Source: Albifimbria verrucaria
Lineage: Eukaryota > Ascomycota > Sordariomycetes > Hypocreales > Stachybotryaceae
Assembly (NCBI GenBank): GCA_020081605.1
Contig: JAHREC010000018.1
Coordinates: forward strand, 6,200,001-6,264,000
Length of the DNA stretch: 64,000 nucleotides
Reading direction: 5' to 3'
The position numbers and the translations under genes are program-made. Below are positions 12,750-23,513 of the stretch, piece by piece (position 1 is the stretch's first letter; each line of letters opens with the position of its first letter). The notes beneath the pieces were generated by a model. It saw only the letters and a program-made list of their open reading frames with translations. It did not search any database and had not been told where the DNA came from.

Positions 12750-14415
12750 ATGACAGGAGTGCCACGAAGTAAAGGGTGCAACGCATGTCGCAAACAGAAG
12801 AAGAGGGTATGCAGTTGCTCTTTCCAATCCCCAGCCGCAATTTCAATTTCTAAACTTGACTGCAGTGTGACCTGCTGCAGCCGGCATGCACGCGTTGTGC
12901 TCGCCTTGGCGTTGTTTGTGTGGGAGCCGGCGAGAAACGATACAAGTTTGTGCATGCGACTGAGACGCAACCCCATGAGACAGGAATTTCAGCTTGGGTC
13001 GAATGCAGTCCTGCAGACCCCTTGGCCATAGTTCCCGCCAGCCCAACCACTCAAGTGGCTGGTGTTTTCATTTCCCGACTAGAGGTGCAAGATGTACGAT
13101 ATGACGTTTCAACCTTTGGACGCTTCCTCCTACTCTTACCGCAGCGAACGTATTCGAACGAGGCATTGGAAACCGCAATGGACGCTTTCTCCACCGCGTT
13201 CTCTTACGACAACTACCAGGGCTACTCAATCAACTGGTTACGAAAATACAATCGATCGATTAAGGCGTTGAGAGATCATTTAAACACCCCGGACAAGGCT
13301 ACAACGGCGGAGACGCTTTGTGCCATCTACTTATTGTTACTTGCTCAAGTAAACACTACTTTATGTGTTTGTTAGACTTATAATACTGACATATGTACAG
13401 GCTTGGAGTCCCCAACAGAACGGAGAAATAGTAAGGCACGAGGAAGGCCTCCTACAGATACTAGAGCCCCTGGTCCGTAAAGGGGCTGAAACCGAGTTCG
13501 ATGCACAAGTATTTGTGGGTGTGTCAGCTGCGTTGGTATGCAGGTCTACTCAAATTACGCAAACTTTGGATGGTCTAATACAAATATTTTTAGGTGCATG
13601 GTGGCATGAGGAACCCGAAAATCTGTCTCAGCCAATACACTCAGGAGAAGATTGCAAGCTTAATAGCACAGCGGTCCGCTCGATCGTCTATCTCAGAATC
13701 CAGAGACGTCAAATCAAATGACCCTGCCAGCCCTAGAACACGCCGAACAAAAAGCGAACCGACTAGTCAACCAAAGGGATTTGCCGCCTTGCAGTTCAGC
13801 AATGCTGTCATGCTTCCCAAATTTTTACAAGAACCAGAAGCATACTACCAGGACATGTTGTCCATGTTTCCTCTGGCTAAAGCCGATATCCTTTTACTGC
13901 AACAAGAATTGGACTCACTTACGCTGGCCACATGCCCACGAGATAGTCCGCGGGAAAGGCTACGTCGTGACTGCCAGTCCTTGTTTGCAAAAGTGGCGGC
14001 TGTCTTGATTGGTCTGGCACAACTGCTGCAAGCATTAGACCCGCATGACACAAGATTCCAGTCCACTACAGAGGACTGCATCGAGAGACTGGCAGTAGTC
14101 GCCGAGGAAGCGTTGATCTACAGGCCCCTGGGGAGTAGTTCCGTGGCAGGAGCCCTTGCGATTGCTTTGACTTCCACTAGAAGGCCGGAGTTGAGGGAGA
14201 AAATAGATCACTTACTAGTTGAATTTAATGGAGCCTTTAGAGGCGAAGACTGCATTCAAATGGCCAATTGGTGGCATTTCAAGCTGATGCATGTACGGTT
14301 TCGGCTGGGAAGCCAGAGACCAGGCGACAACTTCAGGAAAGCAGAGGAAGAAGCTGCCAAGATCGTCAGCTTTTTCCAATGCGGTGCAGCACATGATTTC
14401 GGGCCGGTGCTTTGA
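12750..14415 (+). CDS. Zn2Cys6 transcription factor
   Basis: An intact fungal binuclear-cluster regulator. The zinc cluster is split by intron 1 (12807-12865): CNACRKQKKR on exon 1 and CDLLQPACTRCARLGVVC on exon 2, giving CX2CX6CX5CX2CX6C. Two more introns (13349-13400 and 13536-13593) keep the frame open to the stop at 14413-14415, for about 499 residues. The body resembles the fungal_trans_2/DUF3468-type regulators that contain FSTAF-type and long helical segments. It acts in the nucleus. The target is unknown. Its neighbours (a GNAT enzyme and a CFEM-like protein on the opposite strand) do not suggest a pathway. No frame lesions were found, in contrast to many neighbours. Confidence 0.9.
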
Positions 14416-14595
14416 CATATAGATTAAAAACTAATAGAACAAACCATGCATTACTGAAGAAAGGGAGTCATTAAAGGTTACGCCGCTTCGAATGAGCAAG
14501 TAGACAAGCAGAGAGTCGATACATGTAGGATGTAGAGGGCGAATATGATATTACTATTAGGTCTTGGAAATCTCATGATTACAGTGAACGCAAAG

Positions 14596-15138
14596 TTACG
14601 GTACAGACCTAAACTTGCAATATACCATAAGGTCCATAACAACGCCCGCCTTCTCAATAGCCCACTTCCGTCTGGCTTCGTATTCAAAGCCTGCTTTTTC
14701 CAACACTCGACCACTAGCCATGTTTCCTGCGAAAACCTCGGCTTCCAGTCTCAGCAAGTGCTTGAAAGTCTCAAATGCCCAGGCAGAAAATGCAAGAAGC
14801 GCTTCTGTCGCAATGCCTTGGCCCCACTGCTCCTCACGAATCCAGTAGCCGATTTCCATGGTTCGATATTCGATATCGGTCTTCGGCTTGAGCCCGATGC
14901 TACCAATAACCGTCGCGTTATCCGGGAGACAAATTATGAAGTCGTAGGCAGGAGAGGCTGAAGTGGTCATCGAGATCCATTTCCGTGCATCGTCGATGGT
15001 GTAGGGATATGGAAAGGTGTTTCGCATGAACTGCGCTATTTTTGGATTGTTGGCCGCTTCTGACAAAGATTGTGCATCGTCCAAGTGATACGGACGTATG
15101 ATGCACTTTTGAAGCCGAAGAATGGGTTCTTTAGACAT
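14596..15138 (-). CDS. GNAT family N-acetyltransferase (RimJ/RimL-like)
   Basis: A single-exon 180-residue protein from ATG at 15138. It has the RimJ/L pattern: IIRPYHLDDAQSL at the start, an FPYPYTIDDARKWI helix, the acetyl-CoA-binding region EIGYWIREEQWGQGIATEAL (Q/RxxGxG/A motif as EQWGQGIA), and the C-terminal N-x-S-x-RVLEKAGF block (NMASGRVLEKAGFEYEAR). It transfers an acetyl group from acetyl-CoA to an amine on an unknown small molecule or protein. Length is normal and the frame intact. The substrate cannot be deduced from sequence. Confidence 0.9.
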   Translation of the reverse strand: MSKEPILRLQKCIIRPYHLDDAQSLSEAANNPKIAQFMRNTFPYPYTIDDARKWISMTTSASPAYDFIICLPDNATVIGSIGLKPKTDIEYRTMEIGYWIREEQWGQGIATEALLAFSAWAFETFKHLLRLEAEVFAGNMASGRVLEKAGFEYEARRKWAIEKAGVVMDLMVYCKFRSVP

Positions 15139-15662
15139 TTTTGCTGTTGAGTATCGAAGATGAGCAGAGCATGGTGAAGCGCTGCCTTTTGACTCTTTCT
15201 GTGAAACCTTGGTGACTCATAAGCTAAGGTGGGCAATCAGTCACCTACCAACATACGCCATGCTAGCTAGGCTTCTCTATACCGCACCAACAACACCGAC
15301 TGTTTCCCAACTAAATTTAACGTGTTATAGTTGGGACTGGTTGTATTGCCAGCGCAATGAAGGATTAATTGTCAGGTATCTGCAAGTAATCGTTGCCGCT
15401 ACACCGCATTTAGTAGGTTGGAATATGCAGCTCAAAGCACCCGCCTGTCAGAATGAACCATTCAATCATTTGCACAAAATTCCCCAGCAACTGCAATAAT
15501 CGAGAGAGTAGTGTCGCAAAGTTAAGCAGGTAGTTCGCTGCTTAATCCCGCCCACAAATTCCGGATCCCGTCATCTTGGCTGTCACTGTTTTACCCTTCT
15601 GTTTGGGCTGATGAATTGACCCACGAACTAGCTATACCACAGCCTTTTGGGGTATCAGAATT
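15139..15662. other. Intergenic region
   Basis: This lies between the start of the acetyltransferase gene and the stop of the CFEM-like gene, both on the minus strand. No gene was seen. Confidence 0.4.
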
Positions 15663-16579
15663 CTAATATGTCTGATGGTATTTCCACTGGCGGTGGCCAT
15701 GTTCACCCGTAGGTAGCTCGGCCGGGGAAGGAATCGCGTTGAAAAATGACGAGCCATGCAGTTCTGGCCGCCACGGTGCCACTTGGCCTCCCGCCAATTC
15801 TGGCCTCTCGTGTTGGGTGGTATGCTGATCAAGCCTAGTAGAATTGAAGTATCCCGCGTGCGAATAATTTGATGTTTGTTGGTTGTAGCCACCAGTCGCA
15901 TCTGACCATTGCATAGAATGTTGATGTGACTCAATGTTTGACAATGGCTTCGTCGAAGAAAACGTAGACATTTGAACAACTTCCAATGTAGAATCCTTGA
16001 CTGGCAAGGAAGAAATGGAGTGGGGAGTGCTGCACTTTCTGTTGTTCTTTCGCTTAAACCAGCAAAAGTAAAGAATAACAACTGTAAGCAGCAGAATTGC
16101 TATTCCGCTGGCAATGCCTGCGATCAAGCCAACACTCGGCCTTGTCCCAGCTCCAGCGTCCGAGTCATTCGATGGCTGGCTTGAATGAGTCGTCGCCGAC
16201 ACACTAGTTTTGCTCTCCGTTACGGAGTTTAAGCTACGAACGTCTGTAGACCTTGGAGCGGTAGTGCTGGTCGCTGTAATGGTGGCACATCTTAGAGTCT
16301 CCATGGCCGGGGCAGGCACTTTCCACTCCTCGCAGTAACTCTCAACGTATCTCTTCGCCAGTGAAAGCCCATATGCACCACATTTACTGCTCACGCAGCA
16401 TAATCCGGCGAATACGTATTGGCTGTCATTACACATACAATCGATCTTGAGGTCAGGGCATTGCGTTTCGCCGGCAAGGGCACAGTCGTTCTGTCGAGGC
16501 ATATTAGCGTAAGCTTCACATTTCTCAAATGCTTGGGGACACGTACATTGCCGCATCCCGGTATCCAGCTATATTCCAT
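15663..16579 (-). CDS. CFEM-like single-pass membrane protein
   Basis: A cysteine-rich N-terminal module (CALAGETQCPDLKIDCMC, then GLCCVSSKCG and YVESYC) resembles the eight-cysteine CFEM fold of fungal surface proteins that bind haem or act in adhesion. It is followed by a Ser/Thr-rich stretch, one transmembrane helix (VGLIAGIASGIAILLLTVVI) with a basic stop (KRKNNRK), and a Gln/His-rich cytoplasmic tail of about 110 residues. I model a short first exon (16547-16579) and an intron at 16491-16546. This gives no signal peptide, so an upstream exon may be missing. An alternative start is MRQCTC at 16556. Surface localisation is inferred; function is unknown. Confidence 0.6.
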
Positions 16580-16918
16580 GGTGACTGCAATGTGAGATGA
16601 ACTGTGTCGAATACGTGGTACATTATTCTTGCTTCTCTGTTTCGAAGAGACAAAATACTGTACAGTCGGATTTATTCACATGTCACAATACAAGTCCACA
16701 GGACGTTCGCGTTCTCTCCTTAATATTGGCAAATTTTCTACACAAGGGTTGCTCGTATTATTCGGATAATCCGGCCTTCATTTCTACATCAGAAGCGAAA
16801 CTATGTACTCGGAGCCAGTGGCTTGCTTAGATCCCTGCAGGCCCGTTCAGCTTCTCCTATTTGAAGCATGAAACCCGGTCCTCTCGTGGATAGCTTCCAG
16901 CCTCATCAAAGGTTACAC
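16580..16918. other. Intergenic region
   Basis: This lies between the CFEM-like start and the stop of the aminopeptidase gene. Nothing recognisable was found. Confidence 0.35.
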
Positions 16919-18149
16919 TTATATGCTCGCGGCAAAAGCCAGCTCCGTCAAGAAACCAAGAATGACTTTTCCGTGTTCATAGACGTGGTTGAAGTTGACC
17001 TTGTCGATGGTATCAGTGGTGGTGTGAATGTTGGGGTTCGAGTTGGCAAAGGAGCCCTCAAAGACGAAGGTAGATGGGTATCCTGATCGGGTAGCGCTAG
17101 CGTGATCACTGCAGGCGTATCCGCAGGTTGTCTCAACGAAGCCGATGCTGGCGTATCTGTTGATCAGAAGCTTGGTGAAGGCATTAAGTTGAGCGTTGGT
17201 GTTATCGGTGATGAGGCCGAACTGGTTGCGAGGGCTGTATCCAACCATGTCTTGGTTAAGCATGGCTGCGATGTTCTTACCGTCGCGAGCGTACTGCTGG
17301 AAGATTGCCTGACTTCCCAGGAGACCGGCCTCCTCGCCAGCGTACCAATGAAACTCAATGGTGTTGGGTGCCTGGCCGGCACTGATGCGGGTGTCGGTGA
17401 GGATGGTTCGGAGTGCCTCCAGAATGGCCATGCTGCCAGAACCATCATCATCTGCACCTGCTGCCTGTCCGGTGGGGCTACGGCTATTGATTGAGTCCTG
17501 GTGGGCACCAACGACGATTGTCTTGGCCGACGCACCCTGGATGGTGGCGACGACGGAGAATTGCGAGAATGAGTGTGTGACCTTGCGGACAGAGACTCGG
17601 CTGGAGCCAGACGCAGAGATGATTGCGGAAACCTGGTCAAAGAGCCACTGTGCCGACTCAACACCAGTGGCTGACCGGTAGTAGCGGTTGTAGAAGCTGG
17701 AGAACTTCTGGAGGTTGGTCCTCACATTGCCAATGGTGTAGCGGCTGATGAGGGTGTTGACTTGGGTGGTCTGTGTCAAAGCTGTGGGGAAAGCAGCGAT
17801 GGTGACAGTGTCGTCAACAGCAAGGCGAGAGAATGAAACAGGCTCGATCTCATCCGTGATGTCGAAGAAGCGAATGTGGGCCTGAGTTCATTAGCGGAGA
17901 GCTCGAAGAAGAGGGGGATCTGAAACTCTTTAAAAATCAGAAGGGAAACCTACTCGCTTAAGTGCCCATCTCTCATCATCAGTCACCTGGCGGGTTGTTC
18001 CATCTGCGAACTCTAGTGTGTAGAGGGGCTCGGAACCCTTAGCAGTGGACCTGTAGCGAATGAAGTGATCAGCATTGCTTGGGGCTCTCCAAGTTGCAGG
18101 CAAGGGCTGCCGCCGCAAATGCTGGGACGAGAATGGTAGAAGAGCGCAT
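16919..18149 (-). CDS. Secreted M28 leucine-aminopeptidase-like metallopeptidase
   Basis: An extracellular di-zinc aminopeptidase of family M28 (fungal LAP1 type, about 386 residues). Zinc and catalytic residues are all visible: His in VVGAHQDSIN, Asp in AGADDDGSGS, the Glu pair in AGEEAGLLGS, Asp in LNQDMVGYS and His in CSDHASATRSGYPS. A signal peptide begins at ATG 18149 (MRSSTILVPAFAAAALA). An intron lies at 17882-17953. The frame changes between the signal peptide and TWRAPSNADHF near 18100. Either one base is extra or two are missing in the CTTGCCTGC region, so this start is the least certain part. It releases N-terminal residues from peptides for nitrogen nutrition. Confidence 0.9.
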
Positions 18150-21100
18150 TTTGAAAGTGGAGATGTTCGCTGACCACGACCTTGCCTACATCAACATGAT
18201 GAGCAGATCGCTCCCTCTTAAGTACTGATTGAGCCTTCATCTCGTCTTCAGCAGCTTCTATATCAGTACACACACACTACCAGGACCGATTAGTCAAGTG
18301 CTAAGCTGCCCGCACCATGGGAGCGTTTCATTATTATCATCTGCCGGCGACCTAGCAGAAAAAGGCAAGAGCCAAGAATTGCCCTTGGATAAAAGTTGCC
18401 CAGTGCAGACACTTGCCAATTTGGGGAACTAGGCCCTTGGCGAGGGTTACCGACTACGACCTTGGATGGACGGAAATGGGGCCTTGATACGGAGCTCCTT
18501 ATGCTGCTTCTACAATCGGAAGGTTTTATAGACACAATTTTTATATGTTAGCACGCTTGATATCAGCTCGGTCGGCACAGCTGCCAGAACAGGGCGAATG
18601 GATGCCATCGTGATTGAAGCTCCTCATTGACGCAATCTTACCCCGGATTAAGTGGAGTCATGGCTTTTTATAATGTGCTCACGAGAAGATCATGAGTCAT
18701 ATATGGTTATTTGAATAATAGTGAGTGCATATTATGAAAGGCAGAAGATACTGTAGTTCTTTTAGCGTTATTTCACGAGGGCTCCATCAAAGGGCGTCAG
18801 ATATACGGGCTTCCCAGAGTGCTCACTAGAAGCTCAGTGAGGCGGAAAACCCAAGAAGGAAAGGAGCCTCAAACTGGTTCAAGCACTTTTATTTATTCTT
18901 TCTACAGAATTTGGTTCCAGTACTTCGCACTAGCTATATAATTGCCACGCATTCGGTGACAGCAGCTCGTGATCCATTGTACAGCTTCGTAACTGATGTA
19001 GGCAAGTTCGCCGGAATAGGCAGATAGCTCAGAAAATACTCATCCTGTTTTTGTATACTAAAAATAGTAGTCACATTGGTTTGATATGATAGGATAAACA
19101 AGTACCTATTACTGACCCAAGAAAGGCATTGACCGAGTGCGAAAAGCCAAGCCAAAGCAATAGGATTAGGCAGTCGCAGCACTCGTTTTTGTGGTGTTTC
19201 TATGGTGTCGGTTGTTCCGATCCCATCTTAAGCTCTAGAGAGTGCACAGGACGTTATGCCTCTTGTAACAAGAGCGGTGTTGGGTCTCTCATCTTTACTG
19301 GGCTCTTGCAGCTTTTGATGGCTCACTTTAAATCTCGGCACTTTAGGCGGGGAAATCGTCACTTGGCTTTCCATTGCAGTCGCGCAATGTTGAAACCACT
19401 TGCCTAAACTCTGGAAGGCCAGGTCCGTCCGCCGTCAGCAGATGAGCGCGTAAGGATTTCTATCCAAAACAAAGTCTCATCAGATTGACAGGCAACAAGG
19501 CCTGAGAAACGCATGTCTTGCGAAACAATTTTAACCTTATCTATATATATACTAAAAAGGCGTAAAATAACCTACATAATGCGTCTTGGTCGCGCTAATA
19601 CAAAATATTACCAACACGCATATGATCTCGTTTGTGAAACACTGTTATGTGCCATCGAAGCAACTCGGATTACAGGCACAGTTTCTGTACTCATTATGTC
19701 TCGAATTTTGTTTCCGAATAGCGTCATATTGTACATGTGGCGGATTCGGCCTCGGGCCTGCTGTTCTGTCAGGCTATACATCAGCCAGACTGGCGAGATC
19801 TACCGTAACGGCTCAATAAATTCGAACTCGGGGATTACTTGTAACAGCTTTGTGTTACTATTTTCAGGTTGACATAAAGAACAAAGGCAAGTCTTATTGG
19901 TCATATGGATCGAGAACGACGTCCCACCGAGTTCGAATTTATTGAATCGTTGCGGTAGACAGGTCCTGCAGTCAGTCACAGGCGAGCCATATACAGACTG
20001 AGACAGCTTCTTAACTTTTTCTTTTTTTAATATTCGAAATGCTATCCAACCGTGAAGTAGACTCTTGCTGTATGAAAGACAGCCTACAGTCGTTCCTGCT
20101 GACGACTAGTGGCTCCTAGGGAAGGAGATGTGGGCTTGCTGTTCGCAACTCAGCTTCATTACAGGGAAGCGTGCCCATGCCTCTGCCATTGAGATCATGG
20201 ATTGCTATTGCAAAGGATAAATATCAGATTCTGTGATTGAACCGCTTTCTAGACTTTGAGCTGGGTCATAATGGCTATCTGTTGTGATACTATCCCCGGA
20301 AAGTGAAAGACGAGACCTCCGCCTGATTCTTGTTGTTAAACCGGAGGCGGCCTTTAACCTAGAAGGTATCCTGCGAAATAGCGAGCCTTGGATGGCCAAA
20401 ATAAACTTCGAATGTATTTATAGCACTTCAGCTTGATCAAAGGAACCTCTGGAAATCCGGCAGAGAGGCAAGGAACAAGGATTTCCAATTCAACAGTCAT
20501 TTTTCTACTTGCGGTTCAACCCCAAACACACTTGTTGAGCCGCACGCAAGGGCACGCGTGTGAAAATCGAGTGAAATGCTTGTTATATTCATTGTGGCCT
20601 AATATGAACACCCCAGTTTGTTATGCCGGATATCCTCAGCAAAACACTCCTACCAATTTTACTGTACAGACCCCTTTACCGCCGTCCAAAAGCCATGGAG
20701 AATTGTCAAATGCGATTGCATTAGGAATATCCTATATATGTATTCTAGGCATGCCAATCTGGCTTAGTCGTCCTATTCTCGATGTAAGTATGTTAGGTGA
20801 TTAGGGCTGTCGGAGAAATTGGTTTCAGCACTCTTGGCTATATATAGAGAGAGTATTCACATTATTCTTGAAAAAGCTTTCTATTTTCATATTAGCTGAT
20901 TAACTTGATTGAACTACACTAAAAGTCCGTTTATCAAGTAACATGTTTAGTTGTTCCCTACAGGAAAAAGCTTTGGTATGGGCGTAGCTATGACAAATAG
21001 ATTCTAGTACAGTGGTCTACTACCTGGAGCCTTATTCTCTTGTTTCTACTAAATTAAGTTGAACCCCAGTCAGGAACTTTACTAATATCTTCAGTTACTC

Positions 21101-21271
21101 GGAGAGAGGACAAAGGGGCAGCCAATGGCAACGATTGCATTATAAATATGCTACAGTAGCTATAGGCCAGAGCTGCTTGTAAGAACTCCATCCGTCCTCA
21201 CGCGATACCGACGCCACTTAATTAAGCCTCTGTTGTAAATATATCAAGTGTAATAGATGGTATTTTCTACC
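18150..21271. other. Long gene-poor stretch with a fold-back repeat
   Basis: No supported gene in about 3.1 kb. Short ORFs (for example 18934-19182 minus and 19513-19872 plus) have no recognisable domains. The inverted repeat at 19799-19959 is annotated separately. The region at 20800-21250 is AT-rich. Confidence 0.4.
19799..19959. repeat. Fold-back element: 33-bp inverted repeats
   Basis: The arm at 19799-19831 and the reverse complement of 19927-19959 match at 30 of 33 positions and share AATAAATTCGAACTCGG. All three mismatches are transitions (C/T, G/A, C/T). The loop is 95 bp. This is the structure of a small MITE-like or fold-back element, possibly aged by C-to-T mutation. No target-site duplication was identified. 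Confidence 0.6.
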
Positions 21272-21781
21272 TCAGACGTGAATAAGGCTGATGCCGTCTG
21301 AATTGGTGAGAGTAGTAAAGGCTCCGCCTTTCCATAGCAGCGTTGGTTGGTAGGATTCCAGGTAACAGCGTGACAGCCAGACCCATACACGAGGCAGAGC
21401 CTAGACATGCGAACAAAAAGAGTAGATAAGCATTAGGATCGAGAAACAGGGCGATCAAGGGCATATAACTTACGCGGAGCAATCCTGTGCCGTGACAGCA
21501 GTCTTGGCGAATAGGTCGCCGCCGGCATTGATATCGGTGGCACAGAAAATCTTGAAGTTGTTATCAATGACTTTCAAGGTAACTCCGTTGTACTTGGGGC
21601 AATAAGCTGCGTATACTAATGAGAAGGATTAAAGATTAGCACCATCGTCAAATTTGGAACGGAGCTCAGAGCAGAACTCACATTGACTCTGTCGAGCTAC
21701 CACTCTAGCGTTTGGTGCTGCCTGAACTGGAGTAAGCCCGCACACAGCGGCAAGGGCGATCATAGTAGATTTTGCAAGCAT
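21272..21781 (-). CDS. Small secreted cysteine-containing protein
   Basis: A product of about 120 residues with a clear signal peptide (MLAKSTMIALAAVCGLTPVQA). Introns lie at 21616-21681 and 21401-21473. The mature region reads YAAYCPKYNGVTLKVIDNNF, then IFCATDINAGGDL, DCSALCLVYGSGCHAVTWNP and NQRCYGK. The CSALC, GC and RCYGK spacing resembles PAN/apple-type modules of secreted fungal proteins. The last exon needs one extra A in AAA (21329-21331, coding strand) to read on to GGAFTTLTNSDG and the TGA at 21272. PAN/apple modules often mediate protein or carbohydrate contacts; that role is inferred only from the pattern. Confidence 0.55.
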
Positions 21782-22714
21782 TGTGATCGGGTGCCAGCTT
21801 TTCGGTCTATGCTGGGATCAAGTTTGTGTTTTCTGTCTGGTCGTTGGTAGTGATGGTGTTGATTTGGATGGTGCCCAGGGCGCACCCATAAATATACAAT
21901 ACTGGAGTGACTGACCTCGATTGCCGTGTCGCCTCTTGGACGGCATCCTATAATTCCAACTCCGCTGCTCACAAATTCCGAATGAAGGAGGTACCGGGGT
22001 CGACGATGGTTCTTCGCAAGCCTCGTGATGCAAATTGTGCCCCGGGTTGATGAACGGGGAAATATCTGGAATTTCAGCAGGCCTTATTAGGATGACTGTC
22101 TCGGTATCTGGAGCTTAATTCGACCATTTACATATGAAGCATCACCTTAAATTCCGGAGTACACGAAACCATGAACCCTTCACAAAGTTCTAAGACACGT
22201 GCTATGTATGTGATCATATATCTGAAGGCCTAGGCTGTTCTGGAATGAAAATGTTTGTGCCGCTCACTTGGCCCAGTTGAGGCTCAAAATCACTTCCATA
22301 TTAATCGCCACATACGCCTATTAGTAACTTGTACTTATTAATATAATGGCTTGCGGCGATTTTCCAAGACTCTCCAGAATCTGCAATCTAGTGCTCCACC
22401 AAGACTGTGAAGCTGTCAGCTGTTGGGGCACCGACTCTCTCCTCAGGGAAACGACTTAGGAGTCTATAGACACCTCCGAGAAGAGAGACATGGAGTCATG
22501 GAACGTTCTTACACAACGACACGCGGTTTAGAGCACGAGACAGAACGATGTCCCGCCGTATAAGTGGCTGGGCCAGGGGAAGCATACAGTAGGTAGACTA
22601 CACCAAAGCCCAGAGCGCACACCTGCACCAATCCATACTGGAGGACGGCCAATCAGTACGGTGAGTCGCCGATAAAAGAAGCACGATGCGTTCACCTCCA
22701 TCCAAACTTACGCA
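21782..22714. other. Intergenic region
   Basis: No gene was recognised. It should contain the promoter of the small secreted gene at its left end and the 3' region of the next minus-strand gene at its right end. Confidence 0.4.
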
Positions 22715-23272
22715 CTAGGCCAACTCCTCCAGTGGTGCTGTTGTCTGCACGATGTTTCGACAGTCCCCAAGCTTAGTGGGACCAGCTCCTCGGTCACCAC
22801 CAGCGGGCATGCCACCAGGAGCCTCGGCAGTTTCTGGGTCCAGATGGACAGAATATGCTGCTGCTGCGTTATTGCAGAACCTGTCACCGTCCATGATACA
22901 GGTAAAGTTGTAATGATATCTGATCATCTCAGAAATGAGGACGACTGGCTCTTCGACATCTTGGAAGCCCACCCAAGTATCGTCTCCACACGCAGACACG
23001 ATGCCGGCATGATAGCTAGCCAGAGACGAGGCGCAGTTGCTTGTGCAAATCTGTTGCAGTTCTGTCTTGGGATAAAATGTGCCTGCTTGGAGAGCTGGAA
23101 CCGCATGGCTACAATCGACATTGACTTGGAGCGCATCTTTACAGGCAGAGCTGAGATCCTCTGGCACAACATATTCCGTGAAGAAGCGAGCCGTAAAGGC
23201 TAAATGAGCAAGAATAAGACACAAGAACAGAGACTGCGACAATGCCGCGTGCTTTGCAAAAGACGTAGCCAT
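22715..23272 (-). CDS. Secreted protein with the cysteine module of fungal LysM proteins
   Basis: The start is set at ATG 23272 (MATSFAKHAALSQ) because it places a hydrophobic signal or anchor segment (LSQSLFLCLILAHLAF) at the N-terminus; an in-frame upstream Met at 23332 would bury it. The next roughly 120 residues carry the pattern common ahead of LysM repeats in fungal proteins: C-x2-AL, DCSHAVPAL, a TELQQICTSNCASSLASY block, IVSACGDD, then YHYNFTCIMDGDRFCNN. No LysM repeat follows. The ORF ends 15 residues after a Gly/Pro-rich linker, so the protein is either a LysM-less variant or truncated by a missed intron or base near 22750. A cell-wall-related role is a guess. Confidence 0.6.
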   Translation of the reverse strand: MATSFAKHAALSQSLFLCLILAHLAFTARFFTEYVVPEDLSSACKDALQVNVDCSHAVPALQAGTFYPKTELQQICTSNCASSLASYHAGIVSACGDDTWVGFQDVEEPVVLISEMIRYHYNFTCIMDGDRFCNNAAAAYSVHLDPETAEAPGGMPAGGDRGAGPTKLGDCRNIVQTTAPLEELA

Positions 23273-23513
23273 GATGGCCGCGATGTAGAGTTGCGTCCTT
23301 GATTCATCACCTTGGTAGGTGAAATTCTGCATGTAACAGTTCCATTCAGTCTACAGTATCCTACACCAATGTGATAAGGGTTCTGGTTGATTAAGAAACT
23401 CTCCCGAAACGACAAATAATAAATCAATCTGTCCGAAAACCACAACAGCCAGTCAATGCCGACACGGTAGCCTAGAAGCAGCAAACCCCATCCGAAATCC
23501 GCCGCGTATTCAT

